In this document: positions 33,824 through 40,944 of the stretch, one piece after another
How the letters are laid out: every line of letters begins with the position of its first letter
Position numbering within the stretch: position 1 is the first letter of the stretch
Assembly (NCBI RefSeq): GCF_026125825.1
Contig: NZ_JAHCKK010000016.1
Span: 1-64,000 of the forward strand
Length of the DNA stretch: 64,000 nucleotides
Origin: Hydrogenophaga sp.
GTDB lineage: Bacteria > Pseudomonadota > Gammaproteobacteria > Burkholderiales > Burkholderiaceae_C
Direction of reading: 5' to 3'
Program-made: the position numbers and the translations under genes
The notes under the pieces: model-generated
Database searches by the model: none
Told to the model about the DNA's origin: nothing
What the model saw: only the letters and a program-made list of their open reading frames with translations

Positions 33824-35146
33824 ATGAGCTACTCCGCAACGGCCGAGCGCGAATCCGAGCCGGCCAGCACCCATGCTTCCGAGGTGAATCGGGTGGTCTT
33901 CGCCAGCTCGATAGGCACCATCATCGAGTGGTATGACTTCCTCATCTACGGCACCGCCGCGGCGCTGGTCTTCAACAAGCTGTTCTTCCCCGCCGATGAC
34001 CCCTTCCTGGGCACGCTGGCCGCACTCGGCAGCGCGGCGGTAGGCTTCTTCGCCAGGCCATTCGGCGGCGCATTCTTCGGGTACCTCGGCGACAAACTCG
34101 GGCGCAAGTCGATGCTCCTGGTCACGCTGGTCATCATGGGCCTGGGCACTTTCGCCATCGGCCTGCTGCCCACCTACGAGCAGATCGGCATCTGGGCGCC
34201 GATCCTGCTGGTCACCCTGCGCATCATCCAGGGCATCGGGCTCGGTGGCGAGTGGGGCGGCGCGGCCTTGATGGTGCTCGAACACGCCCCCAAGCACCGG
34301 CGCGGGTTCTGCGGCAGCCTCGTGCAGGTCGGCTTCCCCATCGGCCTCATTCTTTCCGCAGCGGTGTTCGCGGCCGTGTCGCAACTGCCCGAGGAGGACT
34401 TCCTCTCGTGGGGGTGGCGCATCCCCTTCCTCTCCAGCATCGTGCTGGTCGCGCTGGGCACCTTCATCCGCTTCAAGGTCTCGGAGTCGCCCGTCTTCCT
34501 GGAGATGAAAGCCAAGAAGGAAATCGCGCGCAACCCGTTCGTGGAAGCGGTCTTCAAGCACCCGAAGAACTTCCTGATTGCCGTGGGCCTGAAGATCTGC
34601 GAAGTGTCCTGGGTGTACATGCTGACCGTCTTCATGGTCGTCTACGCCACGAAGAATCTGGACCTCTCCAAGGCGTTGATGCTCAACGCGATCATGATCG
34701 CCGCGGCGATCGAAATCGTCACCATCCCGCTCTTTGGCTACCTCTCGGACCGCGTCGGCCGCCGCCCGTTCTACTTCGCCGGAACGATCTTCACCGTGCT
34801 CTTTGCCTTCCCGCTGTTCTGGCTGATGGACACCCGGGACCCGTATATCGTGATCGCGGCGATCGCCATTGCCCTGAGCTTCGGCCACGGTCTCATGTTC
34901 GGCCCCCAGGCCACCTACTTCCCCGAGTTGTTCGGCGCGCGGGTGCGGTACACCGGCGCCTCGTTCGGCTTCCAGGTCTCCGCGGCCATCGGCGGCGGTC
35001 TCACGCCCATCCTGGCCACCGTGCTGGTCAACAAGTTCGGCGGCTCGCATGGCGTCTCCATGCTGCTGATCGCGCTCGCAGGCATCACCTTCATCGCCGC
35101 GTGCTTCGCCCGCGAGACGCGCCACGATTCGGTGAGAGAACTCTAA
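33824..35146 (+). CDS. MHS-family MFS transporter
   Basis: A 440-residue, 12-TM metabolite:H+ symporter-type protein (ProP/ShiA/KgtP group). It has the N-terminal ASSIGTIIEWYDFLIYGTAAALVFNKLFFP, the loop GYLGDKLGRKSMLL, RIIQGIGLGGEWGGAALMVLEHAPKHRRG and the repeated GYLSDRVGRRPFYFAG loop in the second half. Substrates of relatives are carboxylates and osmolytes; here unknown. The start at 33824 follows an AGGA box. It is first in a plus-strand set with a cupin, a ferredoxin and an XRE-cupin regulator. Confidence 0.9.
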   Translation: MSYSATAERESEPASTHASEVNRVVFASSIGTIIEWYDFLIYGTAAALVFNKLFFPADDPFLGTLAALGSAAVGFFARPFGGAFFGYLGDKLGRKSMLLVTLVIMGLGTFAIGLLPTYEQIGIWAPILLVTLRIIQGIGLGGEWGGAALMVLEHAPKHRRGFCGSLVQVGFPIGLILSAAVFAAVSQLPEEDFLSWGWRIPFLSSIVLVALGTFIRFKVSESPVFLEMKAKKEIARNPFVEAVFKHPKNFLIAVGLKICEVSWVYMLTVFMVVYATKNLDLSKALMLNAIMIAAAIEIVTIPLFGYLSDRVGRRPFYFAGTIFTVLFAFPLFWLMDTRDPYIVIAAIAIALSFGHGLMFGPQATYFPELFGARVRYTGASFGFQVSAAIGGGLTPILATVLVNKFGGSHGVSMLLIALAGITFIAACFARETRHDSVREL

Positions 35147-35265
35147 CCACGCCAGCCGCACCTTCCTCGCGTGCCCGGGCTGGCAACCCGGGCGGCCCCT
35201 GGAGGGCCATCGGCCCGCGGACTTGCCAACCGGGTCGAAAAAACGCCCCTTGCCAATCGCGCCAA

Positions 35266-35283
35266 GTTTTCCCATTGGGCAAC
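35266..35283. promoter_or_regulatory. Imperfect palindrome before the cupin gene
   Basis: GTTTTCCC, ATT, GGGCAAC lies 50-67 bases before the cupin start, in the 186-base gap after the MHS gene. A TTGCCA (35250-35255) just upstream could be a -35. It resembles the palindrome at 33461 in its GTTTTCC/GGGxAAC arms. The same gap also has GC hairpins at about 35172-35192 without a T-run. Confidence 0.45.
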
Positions 35284-35332
35284 CCATTCGCGATTCCGGC
35301 AGGCATCCGGATTCATCAAACAGGAGAAAGAC

Positions 35333-35734
35333 ATGTCGAACGTATTCCAAGAGCGCCTTGTTGGGAAACTGGAGCCGACCATCGGCGGCTCCGTCTACGT
35401 GGACCCCGCCACGATGGAATGGAAACCCTCCCAGTTCCCCAAAATCCAGATGAAGGTCCTCTATCGCAACGACGAGTCCGGCGAGATGACCGTTCTCTTG
35501 AAATGGGAGCCGGGCGCGGTGCTTCCTTTCCACAAGCACCCCGAAATCGAGCAAAGCTACGTGCTGGAGGGCGCCTTCTCCGATCACGACGGCACCTGCC
35601 ACGCCGGTCAGTTCGTCTACCGCCACCCGGGCTCGCTGCACGAGACGCGCTCGGAGACGGGCTGCACCATCCTCGCCGTTTACCGCAAGCCCAACATCTT
35701 CTTCAACGCCGCAGGCTTCGAAGCGGACAAGTGA
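35333..35734 (+). CDS. ChrR-like cupin domain protein
   Basis: A 133-residue single cupin. The metal motif 1 is PFHKHPEIEQSYVLEGAFSD (about 65-84) and motif 2 is GQFVYRHPGSLHE (about 91-103), supplying three histidines and a glutamate. The closest families are ChrR-type anti-sigma cupins and small cupin dioxygenases of the dihydroxyacetophenone type. With no sigma factor or zinc-binding N-terminal domain here, an enzymatic role is more likely. The start at 35333 has CAGGAGAAAG upstream. The ferredoxin gene follows 9 bases later. Confidence 0.75.
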   Translation: MSNVFQERLVGKLEPTIGGSVYVDPATMEWKPSQFPKIQMKVLYRNDESGEMTVLLKWEPGAVLPFHKHPEIEQSYVLEGAFSDHDGTCHAGQFVYRHPGSLHETRSETGCTILAVYRKPNIFFNAAGFEADK

Positions 35735-35743
35735 GCGCAGGCC

Positions 35744-36079
35744 ATGGCCTACGTCGTCACCGAAGCCTGCATCGCCTGCCGCTACGGGGAATGCGTCGCG
35801 GTGTGTCCACAGGGCGCCTTCCACGCCGGGCCCAACTTCGTCGTCATCAACCCCGTCACCTGCGCGAACTGCGGCCTGTGCGAGATGGTCTGCCCTGTGA
35901 ATGCGATCTGCGCCGCGGCGGACCTGCCGGCGGCGCAGCAGGCCTACCGGCAACTGAACGCACAGCTCAGCGGCGTCTGGCCCGTGGTCCGGGACATCGA
36001 CCCCCTGCCCGACGCCGACGCCCACGCGTTTGACACCGACAAACGGGACCGCCTGGTCATCGAGCGCCCCTCTTCCTGA
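35744..36079 (+). CDS. FdxA-like ferredoxin
   Basis: A 111-residue ferredoxin of the long seven-iron type. CIACRYGECVAVCP (Cys9, 12, 17, 21) and CANCGLCEMVCP (Cys40, 43, 46, 50) match the FdxA layout, including the interleaved second tyrosine segment AGPNFVVINP. The cysteine that usually follows the fourth one by three residues in FdxA is missing (QGA), which affects only a non-ligand position. The 50-residue C-terminal tail is typical. It starts 9 bases after the cupin gene, suggesting it supplies electrons to a partner in this cluster. Confidence 0.85.
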   Translation: MAYVVTEACIACRYGECVAVCPQGAFHAGPNFVVINPVTCANCGLCEMVCPVNAICAAADLPAAQQAYRQLNAQLSGVWPVVRDIDPLPDADAHAFDTDKRDRLVIERPSS

Positions 36080-36231
36080 CGATGGGGCCTTCCCCCACCC
36101 CCGACAGCCTGGCGCGCCTCATCGGTCCGCCAGGCTGTTTCCTCTGGAACGCGCGCCGGTGCCCACCGACCGCCTCGCGGGAACGGGCATGGGTAATCCC
36201 TTCATGGTGCGCATCCCGGCGTGAGCTATGC

Positions 36232-36260
36232 TGGGAAACCCATCCATTTCCAGGGAAAAT
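36232..36260. promoter_or_regulatory. TGGGAAA/TTTCCA inverted repeat before the XRE-cupin gene
   Basis: TGGGAAA (36232-36238) and TTTCCA (36247-36252), immediately followed by GGGAAAAT, so TTTCC-AG-GGAAA is also a palindrome (36247-36258). It ends about 10 bases before the regulator start, the right place for autorepression. Confidence 0.5.
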
Positions 36261-36269
36261 TCAGGCAAC

Positions 36270-36917
36270 ATGGTTGCAGCACGCTCTCAAAAAACCCGAA
36301 AACCCGAAGCACAAGCCCCAGCCACCAAAGAAGTGGAAGTGCACATTGCGCTGGGCGCGCGCTTGAAGCAACGCCGCCTCGAAGCCAAGCTGACGCTGGC
36401 CGAACTCGCGCAGCGCTCGGGATTCGGCAAAGCCTATTTGTCGCGCATCGAGAACGGCAAGAAAGTCCCTCCGATCGGCACGCTCTCTCGCATCACCGAT
36501 GTGCTCGGCATCGAGGCGGCCAGCCTGCTCACCGAAACCCCCCATACCGCATGGCGGGGGGTGAGCTTCGTCAAGAAGACGGACAAGCGCCCGACCGTCA
36601 TGGGGGGCAGCCAGTTCGGCTACGACTACTTTGCGCTGACCGACGCCACCACGGGACGCGCGCTCCAGCCCTTCATCTTTTCCTTCCCCGACAAGGTCGA
36701 CAAGTTCGTCTTCTTCGAGCACGAAGGCGAAGAAATGATGCACGTGCTCACCGGGCGGGTGGAATGGCAGGTGGGCATGGACAAGTTCGTGCTGGAGCCA
36801 GGCGACACCATCCACTTCGACTCAAGGATTCCCCATCGCGGCCATTGCCTCTCCGGACCCGCCACGGCCCTGGTCGTGATGTATTCGCCCGCCGGCTCGA
36901 AGGCCAACCTGGCCTGA
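36270..36917 (+). CDS. XRE-family regulator with C-terminal cupin domain
   Basis: A 215-residue regulator: a basic N-terminal tail (1-22), an XRE helix-turn-helix at about 27-82 (LGARLKQRRLEAKLTLAELAQRSGFGKAYLSRIENGKK), then a cupin at about 135-210 (EHEGEEMMHVLTGRVEWQVG...GDTIHFDSRIPHRG) that presumably binds the inducer. The frame is open from 36228, but the ATG at 36270 was chosen because the palindrome upstream overlaps the longer version. It is last in the MHS/cupin/ferredoxin set, and likely controls it and the DJ-1 gene through the TTTCC/GGAAA sites. Confidence 0.85.
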   Translation: MVAARSQKTRKPEAQAPATKEVEVHIALGARLKQRRLEAKLTLAELAQRSGFGKAYLSRIENGKKVPPIGTLSRITDVLGIEAASLLTETPHTAWRGVSFVKKTDKRPTVMGGSQFGYDYFALTDATTGRALQPFIFSFPDKVDKFVFFEHEGEEMMHVLTGRVEWQVGMDKFVLEPGDTIHFDSRIPHRGHCLSGPATALVVMYSPAGSKANLA

Positions 36918-36958
36918 GCCGGGTGCACTCGCGCACCGGCCTGTCCCGGGCGCCCGCC

Positions 36959-37456
36959 TCAGGGATTCGCGCCGGCTGGGGCGGCAGCGGCGGCCTGAGT
37001 GCAGCCGTTGAGGTAGCCGAACTCATTGCAAGCTGCCACAAAACTCTTTGCCGCATCGGGCCGGCCAAAGCCATAGACCGGCACATCGGCCTCCCGCGCG
37101 CGGGTCGCCACGCCGGTGTAGTCGCTGTCCGATGACACGATGCAGAAACCGTCCACCTTGCGCTGCGGCGCGTGCAGCATTTCCATCATGTCCATGATCA
37201 AGGCCGAGTCGCTGGCGTTCTTGCCGTGGCGGTAGTGGAACTGCTGGACCGGGCGGATCACGTGGGTTTCCAGCACCTTGCGCCAGGAGAGCAGGTGCGG
37301 GTTGGTCCAGTCGGCGTACGCGCGGCGGATCAGAAGCCGGCCGCGTTCGGCGGCGAACCGCATCACGGGTTCGCAGCACGTCCAGCTCATGTTCTCGGCA
37401 TCGATCAGCAGCGCAAGCCGCAGCGGCGGGGGAAAAAGAAACGGTGGTTGCGTCAT
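36959..37456 (-). CDS. NYN-domain (LabA/PIN-like) protein
   Basis: A 165-residue protein. LRLALLIDAENMS (about 12-24) carries the first conserved Asp and Asn, NASDSALIMDMMEML (about 80-94) the second acid, and FCIVSSDSDYTGVATRAREADVPVYGFG (about 105-132) the third and fourth. This is the NYN/LabA fold, a PIN-like metal-dependent RNase family. The start at 37456 has AGGAAGG directly upstream. The frame stays open through the structured leader, but family similarity starts here. It is preceded by an unusual leader (see 37457-37712). Its RNA target, if any, is unknown. Confidence 0.85.
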   Translation of the reverse strand: MTQPPFLFPPPLRLALLIDAENMSWTCCEPVMRFAAERGRLLIRRAYADWTNPHLLSWRKVLETHVIRPVQQFHYRHGKNASDSALIMDMMEMLHAPQRKVDGFCIVSSDSDYTGVATRAREADVPVYGFGRPDAAKSFVAACNEFGYLNGCTQAAAAAPAGANP

Positions 37457-37581
37457 GGGCCTTCCTGTTGCCATGAGATCCACCGCCACCCTTTTGAGGT
37501 GGCGGTGGCCCGAACAGGTTGGCGTACCGGGATAGCGTTCGCGAGCCGGCGAGACTTGCGTCTCCCCGTCCGGGCCACCAT
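37453..37581 (-). CDS. Possible 42-codon upstream ORF overlapping the NYN start
   Basis: ATG at 37581, with its TGA overlapping the NYN ATG (ATGA). The predicted peptide is strongly basic (VARTGRRKSRRLANAIPV... at its start) and rich in Arg, Trp and Thr. No ribosome site precedes the ATG, and the same bases form the leader stems, so this may be a by-product of RNA structure. Listed because the stop/start overlap is the same arrangement used for coupled genes elsewhere in the window. Confidence 0.25.
   Translation of the reverse strand: MVARTGRRKSRRLANAIPVRQPVRATATSKGWRWISWQQEGP
37480..37579 (-). ncRNA. Candidate structured 5' leader RNA of the NYN gene
   Basis: On the minus strand, a 12-pair stem (37568-37579 with 37504-37515, eleven Watson-Crick and one G-U) encloses about 52 bases. 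Inside is GAGAC-GCAA-GUCUC (37551-37564), a GNRA-type tetraloop hairpin. Downstream, CCACCGCCACC pairs perfectly with GGTGGCGGTGG (37480-37490 with 37498-37508) around a 7-base loop. This second hairpin shares bases 37504-37508 with the first stem, so the two cannot both form. It lies 24 bases before the NYN start. The layout is riboswitch-like; no known class was recognised and no ligand is implied. Confidence 0.45.
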
Positions 37582-37672
37582 AAAAGGAAAGCACAGACGA
37601 AGAAGATGATGGCCGCAACGCCAAAACGCTGCAGCCATCTCAACAAACGCTATCTTCAGGACGCCAATCCTG
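37515..37672. repeat. Imperfect long inverted repeat spanning the NYN leader
   Basis: A motif CAGG-TTGGCGT-C-GATAGCGTT-G occurs on the plus strand at 37515-37541 and on the minus strand at 37644-37672. The copies share CAGG, TTGGCGT and the 9-base GATAGCGTT, and differ by two single-base insertions and a few substitutions. The ends can pair in RNA or mark a small inverted-repeat element of 158 bases. The region between contains an A-rich stretch but no gene of evident quality. Confidence 0.5.
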
Positions 37673-37712
37673 ATCGCACTTTTGTACGACGAAAGAAGTA
37701 TAGCTTCGGCGT

Positions 37713-38747
37713 TCAGCGCCGCCGATACGCCCCGCAGTGTTTTCCCGTCCACTTCTTGAACGCGCGCTGGAACGTCGGGCTGTCGCTGAAGCCCAGCTCG
37801 CTTGCCAGCTGCACCAGCGACACGCGCGATGACGACAGGCGCGAGATCGCGAGGTCGCGCCGCAGGTCGTCCTTGAGCCATTGCAGCGAGGTGTGTTCGG
37901 CCGAGAGGTGCCGCTGCAGGCTCGACGGCGAGGTGTGCAGGTGTTCGGCCACTTCTTCCAGCGAAGGCCATTGGGGGTAGCTGCGCATGAGGTGGTTGCG
38001 CACCCGCTGCGCCACAGCGCCGAAGTCGCGCGGCGGCGAGATGACTTGTGTGTACGCATCGGTCAGGAACACGCGCAGGGCCGGCTCGTCGCGGCTCACC
38101 GGCGTCTGCAGCTCCGAGGCCTTGAACCAGAAGCCGAAGGCCGCCTGCCCGTAGCGCCGGGGCGCGGGGAACACGAGGTTGTAGCCCTCCTGCCCCTGGG
38201 GCTCGGGGTAGCTGAAGTCGAAGTGCCGGATGGGCAACGGCGCGTTCAGCAGCCACGCGGCCAGCCGCCAGAGCACGCGCACCATGGTTTCCTGCGCAAA
38301 CACCGGCGTGGGGTGCCCGGGGGCGATGGTCTGCATGTGCAGGCCGGCTTCGTCGCCGTTGACCTGCAGCGAGAAAAAGATGTCGTCCTGCAGCAGGTTG
38401 AGCGCCGCGCTCATGCGCTTGAGCGCGCTGCGCAGGTCTTGCGCCGAGAGGCCTTCGCGCGCCGTCAGCGCGAAGCTGCCGGGCTTGAACGGGCGCGAGA
38501 ACAGGCCCATGCACTCGTCCTTCATGTCGTTGAGCAAGGCATAGAAAAGCGCCACGTATTGCATCGGCGTGACGCCCGGGTAACCGGGTTGGCGCAGGGC
38601 ATGCGGGTCTACCCCGGCTTGACGTAGATAGCCATCCATGTTCAAGCCCTTGCTTTCCGGCCCGGAGAGCATGCCGAAGACGAAAACAGGGGCAATGAAG
38701 GCCCCAGGGTTTTCCCGAGGTTTTCGGCGTTTGAGGTCTTTTGCCAT
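37713..38747 (-). CDS. AraC-family transcriptional regulator
   Basis: A 344-residue regulator. The N-terminal effector domain of the arabinose-binding-like type (about 15-225) includes LRQPGYPGVTPMQYVALFYALLNDMKDECMGLF and FDFSYPEPQGQEGYNLVFPAPRRYGQ. The C-terminal double HTH (about 240-340) has SLEEVAEHLHTSPSSLQRHLSAEHTSLQWLKDDLRRDLA and VSLVQLASELGFSDSPTFQRAFKKWTGKHCGAYR. It is divergent from the 16-gene acyl-CoA/Liv block across 110 bases and is the best candidate activator of it. Confidence 0.9.
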   Translation of the reverse strand: MAKDLKRRKPRENPGAFIAPVFVFGMLSGPESKGLNMDGYLRQAGVDPHALRQPGYPGVTPMQYVALFYALLNDMKDECMGLFSRPFKPGSFALTAREGLSAQDLRSALKRMSAALNLLQDDIFFSLQVNGDEAGLHMQTIAPGHPTPVFAQETMVRVLWRLAAWLLNAPLPIRHFDFSYPEPQGQEGYNLVFPAPRRYGQAAFGFWFKASELQTPVSRDEPALRVFLTDAYTQVISPPRDFGAVAQRVRNHLMRSYPQWPSLEEVAEHLHTSPSSLQRHLSAEHTSLQWLKDDLRRDLAISRLSSSRVSLVQLASELGFSDSPTFQRAFKKWTGKHCGAYRRR

Positions 38748-38857
38748 GGTTTCAGGGTGTTCGGCTATCGCCTGGAAATGGGGCGAAGCCTAGCATCCGC
38801 CCCGTCTTCCGACCAATTTTTTTCGGGGCCATCGGCCCATCGCACAAAGGACCGTTC

Positions 38858-40048
38858 ATGAAGCAAGACGTGTATGTCGTGGGGGTCGGCATGGTGCCGT
38901 TCACCAAACCCGGGGCGAGCGAGCCCTACCCGCAGATGGCGGCCAAGGCGGTGAACGCGGCGCTGCGCGATGCGGGCCTGGACTACGCCAAGGTGCAGCA
39001 GGCCTACGTGGGCTACGTGTACGGCGACTCCACCGCGGGCCAGCGCGCGCTGTACGAAGTGGGCATGACGGGCATTCCCGTGGTGAACGTGAACAACAAC
39101 TGCTCCACCGGTTCGACCGCGCTCTTTCTTGCGCGCCAGGCGGTGATGAGCGGCGCGGCGGACTGCGTGCTGGCGCTGGGCTTCGAGCAGATGAACCCGG
39201 GCGCCCTGGGTTCGGTGTTCAAGGACCGCGCGAGCGCCTTCGAGCGTTTCGACGAAGCCACCGAGGCCCTGGTGGGCCATGGCGAGATTCCGCTGGCGCT
39301 GCGCTACTTTGGCGGCGCGGGCCTGGCGCACATGGAGGAGTTCGGCACGCCGCTGAACACCTTCGCGAAGATCCGCGCCAAGGCCAGCCGCCATGCGTCG
39401 AACAACCCGCTGGCGCTGTTTCGCACGGTGGTGACGGAAGAGGACGTGATGAACGCGCCGGTGATGTGGCCGGGCGTGATGACGCGCCTGATGGCCTGCC
39501 CGCCCACCTGTGGCGCGGCAGCGGCCATCGTGTGCTCGGAAGCCTTCGCCAGGAAGCACGGTTTGAACACGGCGGTGCGCATCCGCGCGCAGGCGATGAC
39601 AACCGACAGCCCCGCCACCTTCGAAGCCCAGGACATGCGCGAGGTGGTGGGCTTCAGCATGGCCAAGGCCTGCGCCGAGCAGGTGTATGCCGAGGCCGGC
39701 CTGGGCCCGCGCGACGTGCAGGTGGTGGAGCTGCACGATTGCTTCGCGCACAACGAGCTGCTGAGCTACGAGGCGCTGGGCCTGTGTGAGCGCGGCGGCG
39801 CGCAGCGGTTCGTGGAGGACGGCGACAACACCTACGGCGGCCAGGTGGTCACCAACCCCTCGGGCGGTCTGCTCTCCAAGGGCCACCCGCTGGGTGCCAC
39901 GGGTCTGGCGCAATGCACCGAGCTCGTGCAGCAACTGCGCGGCCAGGCCGAGAAGCGCCAGGTGGAAGGCGCGCGCATCGCGCTGCAGCACAACCTGGGC
40001 CTGGGCGGGGCGTGTGTGGTGACGATGTACGAAAAGGTGGCCGCATGA
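38858..40048 (+). CDS. Thiolase-like lipid-transfer protein (SCP-x type thiolase)
   Basis: A 396-residue thiolase-fold enzyme with the nucleophile Cys82 in VNVNNNCSTGSTAL, HDCFAHNELLSYEALG around residue 288, GHPLGATGLAQC near 343 and a C-terminal HNLGLGGACVVTMYEK. The pattern is that of SCP-x/steroid-type thiolases rather than FadA. It would cleave a 3-ketoacyl-CoA, or act as an aldolase if paired with a DUF35/MaoC partner. The start at 38858 is the first ATG with family similarity. It overlaps the next gene by ATGA and opens the long block. Confidence 0.88.
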   Translation: MKQDVYVVGVGMVPFTKPGASEPYPQMAAKAVNAALRDAGLDYAKVQQAYVGYVYGDSTAGQRALYEVGMTGIPVVNVNNNCSTGSTALFLARQAVMSGAADCVLALGFEQMNPGALGSVFKDRASAFERFDEATEALVGHGEIPLALRYFGGAGLAHMEEFGTPLNTFAKIRAKASRHASNNPLALFRTVVTEEDVMNAPVMWPGVMTRLMACPPTCGAAAAIVCSEAFARKHGLNTAVRIRAQAMTTDSPATFEAQDMREVVGFSMAKACAEQVYAEAGLGPRDVQVVELHDCFAHNELLSYEALGLCERGGAQRFVEDGDNTYGGQVVTNPSGGLLSKGHPLGATGLAQCTELVQQLRGQAEKRQVEGARIALQHNLGLGGACVVTMYEKVAA

Positions 40049-40485
40049 TCGACCGCAAATTCATCGGCTACCAGCTCAAGCCTTCGGTGCTCACGCTGGA
40101 CCGCACGCGCCTGCGGTTTTTTGCCAAGGCCATCGGCGAGAAGGACCCGGTCTATCTGGACCCGGCCGCCGCGCAGGCCGCCGGCTATGCGGACGTGCCG
40201 GCCCCGCCCACCTTTCTGTTCGCGGCCGAGCTCGACAGCGGGGCGAACGACCAGCTGCTCGCCGACCTGGACATCCCGCTGGCCAAGCTGCTGCACGGCG
40301 AGCAGTCGTTCCGCTACCTCCAGCCGGTGTGCGCGGGCGACACGGTGACGGTGCAATCGACCATCACCGACATCTACGACAAGAAGGGCGGCAAGCTGGA
40401 GTTCGCCGTCAAGGATTCCAAGGTGACCAACCAGCGCGAGGAACTCGTCGCCGAGCTGCGCACCGTGCTCGTTGTCCGCCACTGA
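40045..40485 (+). CDS. MaoC-like N-terminal hydratase domain protein
   Basis: A 146-residue protein with the MaoC_dehydrat_N fold: DRKFIGYQLKPSVLTLDRTRLRFFAKAIGEKDPVYLDPAAAQAAGY, then PAPPTFLFA and a late RYLQPVCAGDTVTVQSTI. The full catalytic D-x(4)-H set is incomplete, as in N-terminal halves of split hydratases. Together with the next gene it probably forms a heterodimeric enoyl-CoA hydratase. Coupled to the thiolase by ATGA. Confidence 0.85.
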   Translation: MIDRKFIGYQLKPSVLTLDRTRLRFFAKAIGEKDPVYLDPAAAQAAGYADVPAPPTFLFAAELDSGANDQLLADLDIPLAKLLHGEQSFRYLQPVCAGDTVTVQSTITDIYDKKGGKLEFAVKDSKVTNQREELVAELRTVLVVRH

Positions 40486-40501
40486 AAGGGAAGAGAACAC
40501 C

Positions 40502-40909
40502 ATGACCGCATCCATCAAGGTCGGCGACCGCCTGCCCGCCCTGCAACTCCCGCCGGTGGACCGCGCCACGCTCGCGCTCTTCGGCGGCGCCTCGGGCGAC
40601 CACAACCCGATCCACATCGACCTGGACTTCGCGCGCCGCTCGGGCATGCCCGACGTGTTCGCGCAGGGCATGCTGGGCATGGCCTGGGTGGGCCGGCTCA
40701 TCACGCAATGGGCGCCGCAGTCGCGCCTGCGCCGGTACGACGCACGCTTCGCCGGCATCACCCACCTGGGCAACGCCATCACTTGCAGCGGCGAGGTGGT
40801 GGAGCTGATGGACCTCGACGGCGAGGCCTGCGCGCGCGTGGCCGTGAGCTCTTCGAATCAATACGGCCAGAACAAGATCGTCGGCGAGGCCATCGTGGCA
40901 CTGGCCTGA
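40502..40909 (+). CDS. MaoC-family hydratase domain protein (catalytic half)
   Basis: A 135-residue single hot-dog protein with the hydratase motif LFGGASGDHNPIHIDLDFARRSG (about 26-48), giving the Asp and His of (R)-specific enoyl-CoA hydratases. It starts 16 bases after its partner with a GGGAAGAG ribosome site. With the preceding protein it would hydrate the double bond of an enoyl-CoA intermediate. Confidence 0.87.
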   Translation: MTASIKVGDRLPALQLPPVDRATLALFGGASGDHNPIHIDLDFARRSGMPDVFAQGMLGMAWVGRLITQWAPQSRLRRYDARFAGITHLGNAITCSGEVVELMDLDGEACARVAVSSSNQYGQNKIVGEAIVALA

Positions 40910-40944
40910 ACGCACACCGACACACACAAGAGGAAAGACACAGC

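Noticed and set aside
35172-35192. GCCCGGG...CCCGGGC hairpin after the MHS gene as terminator
   Set aside because: No T-run follows; a weak structural element at best.
33557-36025. An 822-codon minus-strand open frame across the MHS transporter, cupin and ferredoxin genes
   Set aside because: Composition is typical of antisense shadows (Gly/Asp/His rich) and the plus-strand genes have clear family motifs.
37480-37508. Perfect 11-pair hairpin considered as an intrinsic terminator
   Set aside because: On the minus strand it is followed by AUCUCAUGG, not a U-run, and it lies too close to the NYN ribosome site; it is treated as part of the leader structure.
37023-37646. Minus-strand frame starting with a hydrophobic stretch (VAAIIFFVCAFLLWW) in the NYN leader, considered as a small membrane toxin
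   Set aside because: The frame does not stop after the hydrophobic part but runs out of phase through the NYN gene; it starts only with TTG and lacks a ribosome site.
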